64,000 bases of DNA from Lamellibrachia satsuma (taxonomy: Eukaryota; Annelida; Polychaeta; Sabellida; Siboglinidae), in the NCBI GenBank assembly GCA_033239005.1, contig BSQZ01000029.1, forward strand, positions 5,193,501 through 5,257,500. The letters run 5' to 3'. The number at the start of each line of letters is the position of its first letter. The stretch's first letter is position 1. This document shows positions 46,955 to 64,000 of the stretch, piece by piece. The position numbers were made by a program, and so were the translations under genes. The notes beneath the pieces were generated by a model that saw only the letters and a program-made list of their open reading frames with translations, was not told the origin of the DNA and did no database searches.

Positions 46955-47946
46955 AGTTACAATACTTGATTTATTTGACTGAAACGCGTAGGCCATGTTG
47001 ACACCCCGCTGTCCTCCGGGAGGTTGCACCTCTCACTGGCCTCCGAGAGATAGCACCCCTCGCTGTCATCCGGGAGGTAGCATCACTCGCTGTCTTCCGG
47101 GAGGTTGCACCCCTCGCTGTCCTCCGGGAGGTTGCACCCCTCGCTGTCCTCCGGGAGGTTGCACCCTTCCATCCTGCTCTCTAACGACATGCCGCTCTAC
47201 AGTCAACAGTGGATGCCCAGTATCTTTTCTGATCTGGTCGTTCCACCTCTTCAGTGGCCTTCCTCTCTTCCTCATTTGAAATCTTGTTTGTATGCACGTC
47301 TAGCAGTGGTATCTCTTGGCATAGGGCAAACGTGAATTGCAATACATTATAGTTACAATACTTGATTTACTTGACTTAAACGCGTAGGCCATATTGAACC
47401 CCCGCTGTCCTTCTGGAGGTAGCAATCGTTGCTGTCCTCAGGGGGTAGCTCTCCTCGCTGTCCTCCCGGAGGTTGCACCCCTCGCTCGTGGTAGCACCCA
47501 TCGCTGTCCTCCGGAAGGTAGTACTCCTCGCTGTCCTCCAGGAGGTTGCAATCCTCGCTGTCCTCCGGAAGGTAGTACTCCTCGCTGTCCTCCGTGAGGT
47601 TGCACTCCTCGCTGTCCTCCGGGAGGTTGCACCCCTCGCTGTCCTCCGGGAGGTTGCACTCCTCGCTGTCTTCCGGGAGGTTGCACCCCTCGCTGTCCTC
47701 CGGGAGGTAGCACCCCTCGCTGTTGTCCGGGAGGTTACACCCATCCATCCTACTCTCTTACGACATTCAGCTCTACAGTCAACGGCGGAAGCCCAGTATC
47801 ATTTCTGGTCTGGTCGCTCCACCTCTTCAGTGGCCTTCCTCTCTTCCTCTCTTCCTCTCTTCCTCTTTCATTTGAAATCTTGTTTGTATGCACGTCTAAC
47901 AGTGGTATTTCTTGGCATAGGGCAAACGTGAATTGCAATAAATTAT
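46955..47946. repeat. Tandem duplication carrying two 27-bp minisatellite arrays
   Basis: Unit 1 (about 46955-47346) and unit 2 (about 47347-47946) both begin TAGTTACAATACTTGATTTA and share ACGCGTAGGCCAT. Each then carries an array of CTCGCTGTCCTCCGGGAGGT plus TGCACCC (about 6 copies in unit 1, about 13 in unit 2). Both end in a common block that reads KRGRPLKRW and DTG on the minus strand, the C-terminal signature of LINE polyproteins, followed by GCATAGGGCAAACGTGAATT. Unit 2 is longer because its array has more copies. Confidence 0.85.
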
Positions 47947-48094
47947 TTGATTATATTGTTGTCTGTACACATTAATGCGTGTTGTCTGTAAATGGTTGGT
48001 TTTGGATATTACACTTCACTATTTCCTCATTATCCTAGTTAATTGTTAAATAACTTAGGACGGATGTTGTGCGTTCGCAGCCACTTGGTCATGG
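47947..48094. other. Spacer before tRNA-like gene
   Basis: AT-rich 5' flank; no feature. Confidence 0.5.
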
Positions 48095-48190
48095 GCCCGT
48101 TTAGCTCAGTCAGTAGAGCATCAGACTTTTAAGGCGCAACGTTGTCTCAGAGTGATCTGAGGGTCAAACGTTCGAGTCCCTTATCGGGCG
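48095..48190 (+). tRNA. tRNA-Lys(UUU)-like gene with 23-nt insertion
   Basis: The acceptor stem GCCCGTT/ATCGGGC pairs with one T-T mismatch, and the D arm GCTC/GAGC is perfect. The anticodon stem TCAGA/TCTGA surrounds loop CTTTTAA, giving anticodon TTT (lysine). A 23-base insertion (48132-48154) sits between loop positions 37 and 38, the canonical place for a nuclear tRNA intron. The T stem (AAACG/CCCTT) has two mismatches, the T loop starts TTCGAGT, and a TTTT terminator follows at 48194. The insertion lacks an obvious AAA to pair with the anticodon. It could be an intron-bearing gene or a damaged copy. Confidence 0.6.
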
Positions 48191-48791
48191 TTATTTTCAC
48201 TTATAAAATAAAAATTTCCACCGAAATGAATTGCTGAAGACGTTATCTTTTTCAGTTCGAGCAAAAACTGTTTTATGGTCGGACATTGTGACATTTATAT
48301 GTATCAGTATTTTATGACATTTCAATAACATCTATGCAATACGTGTTATTAATATATTCAGAAATACACAGGTTTTATCTATGACAACAGCTACTGTAGC
48401 AACGAATCCGTTGCACTGGTTCTGCGATAGAGTGGATTCGATCATGCCTGTCTGACAGGACACAACTGGTGACGATACCAGGCGGCGTTTCCAACTACAC
48501 AAATTTTGCTTTTAGTGCCCCCCCAGGATTCTGCAGTGAGGCCTCTGATTTATTTATAATACTATGATACTACGCACACGTGAACGCACGCACGCACGCA
48601 TGCACGCACGCGCACAAAGGAGTCATCCTCATATAGTCCATTTTCCCATCCTACCTATTTCCTGTTCCTCAAAGAGGGTCAATGACTAGTTCTCATTCAT
48701 TTGACGTCTCCATGACCTTCAGGTAAGAAACCCTGGTTGGATGAAAGGGGTAGAGCACCGTGAGGTTTGCGTGTTTGGTACGTTTAGATAC
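48191..48791. other. Non-coding, short ACGC array
   Basis: ACGC/GCAC units at about 48583-48615; otherwise nothing recognised. Confidence 0.5.
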
Positions 48792-48893
48792 CTGGATGAG
48801 ACCAGCGGCTGCCTTGGGCTTAAACGCCTCCAGTGTTTTGTATTTTGGACCCCGGGCGTCTAAAGGAGTGAATACTTTGTAATCCAAAAGTAT
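48792..48893 (-). CDS. Possible unrecognised exon (34 codons)
   Basis: An acceptor-like TGTACAG and donor-like CAG/GTATCT frame a 102-base open stretch in phase 0-0 (YKVFTPLDARGPKYKTLEAF). The composition looks coding and it lies downstream of the CLCA-like exons on the same strand, but the phase does not follow directly from the last CLCA exon. I do not recognise the family. Confidence 0.25.
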
Positions 48894-48908
48894 CTGTACA
48901 TTAGGCTG

Positions 48909-49000
48909 TGTCAGCTTGTGTTAGTGTTGAATGTCAGCTTGTGTTAGTGTTCTGTGTCAGCTTGTGTTAGTGTTGCATGTCAGCTTGTGTTAGTGTTGTA
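48909..49000. repeat. 23-bp x4 tandem repeat
   Basis: GTCAGCTTGTGTTAGTGTT with a variable 4-base end, four copies. Confidence 0.9.
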
Positions 49001-49662
49001 AGATATTTGATAAGCTACATGTTCTGTTCTTCACAATATACCACAAAATCAACATATATGTATACGTGCAACAATATGAAACAATATGCACGCACTATTA
49101 AAATGGAGTCCATGTGCAAATAGTTATTCCTAATATTGAGTCGATTCTATTATCTTTCAGCATCTGCCGATGATGATGGGATTGCCAGAACTTAATCCAC
49201 AATGACCAATGTGCTGAGGCAGACATGCTTCAAATTAGCTTATCCTAAGCCTCCAATCGTTATCAATAAAAGCAAATTAAGCAGAATCTTTGTAAGTTTT
49301 GTAGAAACATTAAAACCACTCGGACTGATCTAGTTTACGCCACACCAGAGAGTCAGTATATGGCCTGTCATGTAAAGGACATGGATACTCTAGAATTTTA
49401 GGACAAGCCTTGAAACAGCTAATTAGATATGACCCAAAGTCTATGCAGCCTCTGTGTTCACTGGATCCAACGCTATGATTTTCTTCTTGCCACCCAGTTG
49501 AAAAAAAGGAATTAACAGCAGGATTTTAGCGTAAATTAGTTCACACTGACTTCGTTGTTTTGTTACACAGTGTTCTCCGTATTCGCTAGGTGGCAGGTTT
49601 TTTTTCTCATGCGAGGTTAATAGAAGACACAGTTAGCAAGTATATTAGCCTAAAGTGTTCTT
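49001..49662. other. No recognised gene
   Basis: 5' flank, and possibly 5' UTR, of the CR1-like LINE. No boundary motif is seen. Confidence 0.4.
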
Positions 49663-49725
49663 TTGATCACAAAAACAGCCTTATTCAAGGCTAACGTAGC
49701 AAACTATCTAAAACTAAATTGTATG

Positions 49726-50890
49726 ATGGCGCCGTGCAAACGGCAGTTAAAGGCCACAAGGCACTTAATTTGTGGCAGTTGCAGTAACTGGGTGGACTTC
49801 GTCAAGTCTGGGTGCGAGAAGTCCTGGGCTGAGGTCCAGGCAGATAGTTTTAGTTTTGAGTGTAGGGGATGTAAGAAGATGAAGGAACTAGAGGTGGAGT
49901 TGGAAGAGCTGAGGCGGCTCGTTGTGGCAATGGTGGGAACGGAACAGGGGGGTTGTGCCAGTAGTTCCGGTGGGGGAACAGTAGACGATAAAGTGGGGAA
50001 AGACACAAGAGATGCTAGGGAGAGCTCACCTCAGCCTGGGAGGAAGCTGAGAGGAGGGAAGGTGACAGGTAGTAGGGAGACAGGACGTAAGGAGACGGGA
50101 AGGAAAGGAACGGGAGGGAAGACAACCGGAGTGAAGGAGAGGGGAGTAGGGGAGACAGGAGGGAAGGAGAAGGGAGTGGGGAGACGGGAGGCAAAACAAC
50201 TGGAGTGAAGGAAAGGTGAGTGGGAGAGACAAGAGCAAAGGAGTGGGAAGTGGGGAGACAGGAGGGAAAGGGTCAGGACAGAATGTGATGGGGGGGATCG
50301 AACGGAAGAGTTATTCTGCAGCAGTGATAGAGGGGGTGAGGAAGAGAGCGAGGGTGTTTGTGGGGGATTCGATAGTTAGGACGACCGACAGAGTCTTAAA
50401 CAAGGGAGACGATGTGGTGGTCTGCTTGCCTGGAGCCAAAATAGAGGCGATAACCGAGAGGGTAAAAAACATCGTTGGCTCGGGTAAGGGTGGATCTGTT
50501 TTAGTACACGTAGGGACAAATAACGTAGAGAGGGAGGGTACAACTGCCATAGTTAGGAAATATAGGCAGTTGGTCAGAACACTAAAACAGACGCGGGTTG
50601 AGCACGTAATACTGTCAGGGATTTTATCTGTAATGGGCAGGAGGGGTCACAAATATCGAAATTGTCGGGGGACGGCAATTAACATGTTAGTCCAGAAGCT
50701 ATGTAGGGAAGAGGAAGTTGGATTTGTGGATTTATGGGGAAGTTTTGTTGGGAGGGCTGATATGTACATGAAGGATGGGCTTCATTTAAGTGGAAAGGGG
50801 GCGGCAGTATTCGCGGACAAACTTTCAGCAGCAGTGGATAGTGACATGGGTACAATGACAAATATTTTTGGAAGTAAACATTCTTTAAAC
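49726..50890 (+). CDS. CR1-like ORF1 (zinc finger + GDSL/SGNH esterase), frameshifted
   Basis: ORF1 of CR1-type LINEs encodes an RNA-binding or membrane-active accessory protein; some carry an esterase. Here MAPCKRQLKATRHLICGSC opens a PHD-like Cys pattern (CGSC...C...CRGC). A short coiled coil (ELEVELEELRRL) and a Gly/Lys/Arg/Thr-rich low-complexity linker follow (about 50040-50290). A +1 shift near 50205-50216 leads to the SGNH domain: catalytic-serine block VFVGDSIVR (about 50356), GTNN block (about 50514), and the final DGLHLSGKG block with Asp and His (about 50773). All SGNH blocks are present. Confidence 0.8.
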
Positions 50891-50895
50891 TAGAA

Positions 50896-53739
50896 GTGCA
50901 GGGGGGTTACCTAGAGGTGTCTCAAGCAGAAAAAGAGGCCACTAGCACAGATAAACCAATATCAAATCATCCGAAAAACATCTCTGAAAAAGGTTATAGA
51001 TGCGTATGCTTAAATGCAAGGAGCATAGTAAATAAGAAAAACGAATTAAACATTATGGTAGAAGATACTGACCCTCACATAATTGGTATAACTGAATCAT
51101 GGGCTAACATAGATGTAACAGATGCTGAATTAGGACTGACAGGATATGTAATGTTTAGTAAAGATCGAATAGGAAGAAGGGGCTGGGGAGTTATTTTATA
51201 TGGTAAAGAATCTATTCAGGCTTATGAAATAAAGCTAGAAAGGGAAGCAGATTGCGATGAAGCTGTTTGGTGCAAAATTGTTCCAGGAAATTCAAAATTA
51301 ACTATTGGATTAGTTTACCGAAGTCCAAACATAAACGAAGAGGACAACACAAAAATAAACAACGCTATAAAGGAAGTTAGTTATGGGGAATGTATCATAA
51401 TGGGAGATTTTAACCATGGACACATACAATGGAATTCTCTAGAGAGCACAGGGATTGCAATTTCTATTTTTAATCCAGGATAGCTTTCTCACTCAGCACG
51501 TACTAGAACCAACCAGGGGAGAAAATGTATTAGATATAGTTTTGTCATCACAAAAAGAATTAGTGGACAATGTAAAACTATTTGAACCATTGGGTAATAG
51601 TGACCATAATCAAATACATTTTGACATCAATGTAAAATCAGAAAGTAAAAATAAGAAAACGTACAAGAGAAACTTCCACAAAGGTAACTACAAAGATATG
51701 AGAAAATACTTAGCAAAGCTAGATTGGAAAAACATGCTGATGAATAAGACTGCAATTGAATGTTGGAATATTCTAAAATATGAAATTGAGAGTATCATCG
51801 ATAAATGTGTTCCTTTCCAAAAACAAGGAAAACTTTGTAGAAAGAAACACTTGTCAAAAGAGGCAATTAGAAAATAATGCTAAAACAAACTATGTGGAGG
51901 GTTTATAGGCGTACCAGAAAGGAAGAAGACTATGCAAAATACAAAGAGGCACTTAATGCAGCTACAACTGAAATCAGACAATCTAAAAGAAGCTATGAGC
52001 AAAAACTAGCATGTAACATAAAAAATGACAGCAAGAGTTTTTATGCATATGTCAGGAGTAAACAAAACGTACAAGACAAGGTTGGACCTCTAGAAGACAG
52101 TGCTGGAAATATAATATCACAGGGGTTTTTAATGGCGGAAGACCTAAATGTTTACTTCAGTTCAGTGTTTACCAAAGAAGATATTAGTTCATTACCAGTT
52201 GCTGATGATAAATTTCAGGGGGATAAATCTGACTAATTAGGTCCGTTAGTTGTAACTCCAGAATTGGTAGCTAAGAAAATAAAGGCAATGAAGGATAACA
52301 AATCACCGGGAGTGGATGGAATTCCTCCAAATTTACTAATGGAAACAGTAGAACAAATCAGTATACCACTTGCAAGAGTATTCAACTTGTCATTAAAAGA
52401 GGGAGTTGTTCCGTTTGAATGGAAAGAAGCAAACCTCATACCATTATTTAAAAAGGGTTCGAGAAATAAGTCAGAGAATTACAGACCAGTGAGTTTAACG
52501 TCAGTGATTTGTAAATTATTAGAAAGCTTAATTAAAGACAATATGGTGGACTTCCTCGTTAAGCATACATTATTAAATTCATCTCAACATGGATTCCTTA
52601 AAACGAGGTCATGCTTAACAAATATGTTATGTTTTTTGGAAGAAATCACTAAGTGGATAGACGAGGGATCGCCAGTAGATATTATCTACTTAGATTTTCA
52701 GAAAGCTTTTGACAAAGTGCCACATCAAAGATTACTACTTAAATTAAAAGCCCATGGTATCGGGGACAGCATAACTGACTGGATAGAACAATGGCTGACT
52801 GACAGAAGACAACGAGTTGTAGTAGATGGAGAAGTTTCAAATTGGAAATCGGTTTTGAGTGGGGTACCTCAAGGATCAGTTTTAGGACCTATATTATTCT
52901 TAATTTATATCAATGACTTGGACGACAGTATAACAAGTAACGTACTGAAATTTGCGGATGACACAAAACTGTTTAGAAAGGTTAATACTGATGGTGATAA
53001 ACAACATTTACAAAACGATCTAGACAGATTAGTGAAATGGTCTGAGAAATGGCAGATGCTGTTCAATCTTGGGAAATGTAAATGCCTACATACAGGACAT
53101 GAGAACTTGAATGTAAACTATAAAATGGGAGATACTGTTCTGGGTACTACTGTAAAAGAAAAGGACTTAGGAGTTACAATAAGCGCTGATATGAAAGTTT
53201 CAGAGCAGTGTGGTATTGCAGCTTCAAAGGGTAATCAAATTCTTGGATTGATTAGAAGAAACATAACATACAAGGGAAAAAAGTTAATTATACCTCTTTA
53301 TAAAGCAATAGTTAGACCTCATTTAGAATACTGTATACAAGCATGGAGACCATATCGTAAGAAGGATATAGAGAGAGCAACTAAAATGATTCCAGAACTG
53401 AGAGACCTTAGTTATGAAGAACGCCTGAAAGAATGTGGTTTAACAACTCTAGAGACAAGGAGGTTAAGAGGAGATCAGATTGAAGTTTTTAAGATATTGA
53501 ATGGGTATGAAAATATTTATAGAAATATGTTTTTCTCACTCAAGAAGGATAGCAGAACTAGAGGACATGAGGTAAAATTAGTAAAGGATCAATGTAGATT
53601 GGACATCAGGAAGCACTCGTTCTCACAGAGGACAATAAATGAATGGAACAAATTGTCTACAGATTGTGTAACTGCTAGCAGCGTGAATATGTTTAAAAAC
53701 AAGGTTGACACATATATCAGGAGGGCGGGTTATAAGTAG
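50896..53739 (+). CDS. CR1-like ORF2 (endonuclease + reverse transcriptase), broken in four pieces
   Basis: The endonuclease nicks target DNA and the RT copies the RNA onto it. The endonuclease shows LNARSIVNKKNEL, ITESW, VYRSPN and MGDFNHG (about 51010-51420). After a small deletion and stop near 51480 it ends with SDHNQIHF (about 51599). A linker is cut by TAA at 51875 and 52234. The RT is one frame, 52264-53739, with SPGVDGIPPNLL, YRPVSLTS, LDFQKAFDKVP, GVPQGSVLGP, and FADDTKLF at about 52950 as the catalytic pair. The C-terminal thumb region includes AWRPYRKKDIERATKM and SFSQRTINEWNKLS. Apart from the breaks, the length is normal for the family. Confidence 0.88.
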
Positions 53740-53829
53740 GTGAACATTGTTGGACTCTCGATAAGCCAATGGCTTCCTTGTCCACTTGCCATCTGGGCCT
53801 TTGGCTTGGATGGCAAATCTTGTTAAATA

Positions 53830-54003
53830 GATAGTGGTCATGATAATATTGAGGGAATTCCAGAACTCATCAACACCGGGTTTAACACAGGAGCTAAGAT
53901 GCACAAATAATGACTTACATTGCACTGGAATATCAATAGAGTGTACAACACACCCAAGCTATCACCTGGTCAGACCGGCTTGCTGTGTGATACATAAGTG
54001 TAC
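53830..54003. other. Spacer after CR1
   Basis: No feature recognised. Confidence 0.4.
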
Positions 54004-54034
<31 letters not shown>

Positions 54035-54235
54035 CATACATACATACATACATACAGACATACATACATACATACATACATACATACATGTATACATACA
54101 TACATACAGACATACATACATACATACATACATACATACATACATACATACATACATACATACATACATACATACATACATACATACATACATACACACA
54201 TACAGACATAAATACATACTTACATATATACATGC
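54004..54235. repeat. (ACAT)n microsatellite
   Basis: About 200 bases of CATA units with CAGA interruptions and a mixed 3' end. Confidence 0.95.
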
Positions 54236-54704
54236 ATGCTTGCACGTTCACAAGCACGCCCACGGAAACACACACATAAATATGCACATTTTACTTCCGT
54301 TAAGGGCGGTAGGGAGACTGAATGCTCGGCTTCCTCCCCCAGTCAACAGTCTTGCCATGTCCTGGGCAGCCGTCGCTCGCACCGGTATTTGCTGTCTTTA
54401 GGGAAGTTGAATAGGAAGGTCGTGTAGTAGCTATCATACCTAACAACGTCAACCCCTGTGGCCAAGGGTAAGGGTATATGGTATATATAACACTTAATAT
54501 GTCCGCAGACTAGACTGCTTGTCTACCAAACTAAGTGAATATAATTTGCAATGAAAAATACGTTGCTATATAGATTATTAGATTATTAAAAACACATCTT
54601 GGTGTAATTGCAAACATTTAAAAAGAAAAAGGGCCATAATGACATTGCGCTTTTATATCGCTTACTAAATCTAACATAGTATATTAATATTATGTATTTC
54701 TTAC
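54236..54704. other. No recognised feature
   Basis: Presumed intron or 3' flank of the CLCA-like gene. Confidence 0.35.
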
Positions 54705-61928
<7,224 letters not shown>

Positions 61929-62078
61929 CTTGGTTGGGTAAGACCAAGATTAGGAACTGTCTGACGCCAGTAAATCTTTCAAATTGGCAGCCATTTTCTC
62001 CGGTTGATAAATTATCTATCTATTTTTTTGCACAAATCCAGCGAATACTAAGACGAATGAACATAAAAGGCGAAGTTT

Positions 62079-62480
<402 letters not shown>

Positions 62481-63751
62481 CAACCTCAACCTCGATCACG
62501 ACAGAGGCAGCGAGCAGATCTGAGACTGGGTCACTGACTCGGTGCCCGTGAAATCTGAATCACATTTCAAATCTATAACTTCATATTTGGCGACGACGAA
62601 TTCAACGCCTTGGCGTTGAAAGCGTACACTAGATAGCTACAATACTGTTGCATTGCATGATACACTTGATACAATTTCCGTGCAAAACAACCCAATTCAG
62701 TGATACTTAATGGTAGCAACGAATATGGGAGCCCGAGGCTATTTACGACGACGTCATTGTCACAGCAATTACGGGCGATGTTATGTTAGATTAGTGAAGC
62801 GACGTGTTGGTGTTCGGGCACGGTTTCACGGTTTCACGGTTTCATGATAACAGAAATGAATCACACAATTTGACGCAACGCCAATTTTAATCGAACCGAA
62901 CGTGACAGGGTTATACTAGTTGACATGTTCCCGTTGGTTGTTACTTGTTTCTACTAATCCTACTAACACCAGCAAACTTATGCATTTTTGGAAACGGCAT
63001 GACGTAACTAACCACAGAGGAAATGTTTGCAGCAGGCATGACAGCCATTTTGGAATTTCAAAATACGATTCAAGGAAGCTCTAATGACTATAGACTTTGA
63101 ATCTCTTATCGAATTCGCCAGGCACTTGTAGTCATTTATTTGATATCGAATCTGTGTACAATTTACTGAGATCATTTTAACACTTTCTATTTCACCAATA
63201 TTATGCACTGCACAAGTTAATGGGTACGTGTAAAACATTGTATTTTCAACGTTGTTCATTGCTATGCTACTTGCCGTCTATATGTGCACGTGTTGTAACC
63301 ACGTGACACAATTTCTCAACATAGTCGATCCTAAGCAAACAAAAACAAACAAACAAACAATCACACTCACACCCACAACACCAGCATCAGTTTCATTGTC
63401 TACTGAAGTGGAAACTCTAACAACTCAATTGTATTTACAAAATAATTAATCAACTCTTACCAGAATATTTCAATCACATCCCATACACACCCAATCTTGA
63501 AGTTCATCAATACTACACACGTGGCAGAAATAATCTGTTTATTCACAGAGCCAATCATGCATACGTAAAAAAGTACATCAGAAACATTACAATGCAGATC
63601 GTTAACAATTCTCCCAATATTATAATTTTACCCTTAATAATATATTTACATAAAACATATATGTTTTTCCCATTTATAATAAAAACTACTTAATTAGGAA
63701 TTCCTAACTGTTATATTTCTAAATTTTTAACATAAAACATAAACACGCATG
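62481..63751. other. No recognised gene
   Basis: Presumably intron or upstream DNA of the CLCA-like gene. CACGGTTT repeats three times near 62819-62843. The HExxH-containing exon expected for CLCA was looked for on the minus strand and not found. Confidence 0.4.
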
Positions 63752-63780
63752 CAGGCACGCACGCAGGCAGGCACGCACGC

Positions 63781-63821
<41 letters not shown>

Positions 63822-63822
63822 T
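63752..63822. repeat. (ACGC)n microsatellite
   Basis: About 17 units with early GGCA variants. Confidence 0.95.
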
Positions 63823-64000
63823 CGGCTTGCATCGGCAATAAATATGGAATGTACACAGGTAGCGAATAACTGAGTCAATGAAAATAAAGTACATATTTTT
63901 TTAATTGTCAGCAAATATTAATGTGTTAATATAATTATACCGGCGTAGTCATGCCACGGCATTGTACCGTAGTGAATAGCGTGTAACAAGTTAACAAAAC

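Larger units (their letters stand above)
49663..53829 (+). mobile_element. CR1-like LINE, near full length
   Basis: A two-ORF non-LTR retrotransposon. ORF1 has a Cys-rich finger and a GDSL esterase domain; ORF2 has an endonuclease and a reverse transcriptase. The 3' UTR (53740-53829) includes GATAAGCCAATGGCTTCC and GGCAAATCTTGTTAAATAG and is shared with copies at 18042 and 34695. Frameshifts or stops near 50205, 51481, 51875 and 52234 disable it, although the RT frame itself is intact. The number of breaks suggests moderate age. It probably lies in an intron of, or beside, the CLCA-like gene. Confidence 0.9.

Noticed and set aside
49663..53739. Treating the GDSL esterase and reverse transcriptase as host genes
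   Set aside because: The order Cys finger, GDSL, endonuclease, RT and the shared 3' tail mark a CR1-type LINE.

Overview
The window is eukaryotic and animal. It has spliced genes with GT-AG introns, many non-LTR retrotransposon remains (RTE-like and CR1-like), tRNA-derived SINE heads, a C2H2 zinc-finger array, and heavy microsatellite and minisatellite load. The myosin regulatory light chain read here, with the C-terminal motif KEAPIEGGQLDYLKF, looks more like mollusc, annelid or brachiopod proteins than vertebrate or insect ones. I therefore infer a lophotrochozoan invertebrate, without a species.

Layout. 1-5.4 kb: broken RTE-like LINEs, one inserted with an 8-bp target duplication into a ~325-bp tandem repeat. 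5.6-8.8 kb: a decayed, locally homogenised C2H2 zinc-finger array (+). 9-18 kb: mostly non-coding AT-rich DNA with a tRNA-SINE head, a 64-bp satellite, a 30-bp-TIR MITE and ACGC/TATG microsatellites. 18.8-32.7 kb: a complete muscle-type myosin regulatory light chain (RLC) gene on the minus strand. It has seven coding positions, one of them filled by either of two equal-length, same-phase exons that look mutually exclusive, and it encodes 192 residues. Its presumed 3' UTR carries a strong hairpin just before tandem poly(A) signals. 33-49 kb: intergenic DNA with MITE-like elements, a CR1 3' fragment, long (AT)n arrays, a 39-bp minisatellite fused to a LINE reverse-transcriptase relic, a duplicated unit with 27-bp minisatellites, and a tRNA-Lys(UUU)-like gene with a 23-nt insertion at the intron position. 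49.6-53.8 kb: a nearly full-length CR1-like LINE (ORF1 with GDSL/SGNH esterase domain, ORF2 endonuclease plus reverse transcriptase) with several breaks. 54.7-61.9 kb: scattered minus-strand exons of a CLCA-like (calcium-activated chloride channel regulator) gene, interrupted by RTE LINEs and microsatellites. 62-64 kb: (GA)n and AT-rich DNA.

Only two host protein genes are supported with confidence, RLC and CLCA-like, both on the minus strand. They are not functionally linked. The most interesting points are the alternative RLC exon pair with a long polypyrimidine tract in the preceding intron, the strand-biased hairpin in the RLC 3' region, the ~190-bp element present twice inside RLC introns, and the CLCA-like gene whose von Willebrand A metal-site serines are absent. 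No computation was run. Exon borders come from reading frames, splice consensus and phase agreement, and family calls from remembered family motifs.
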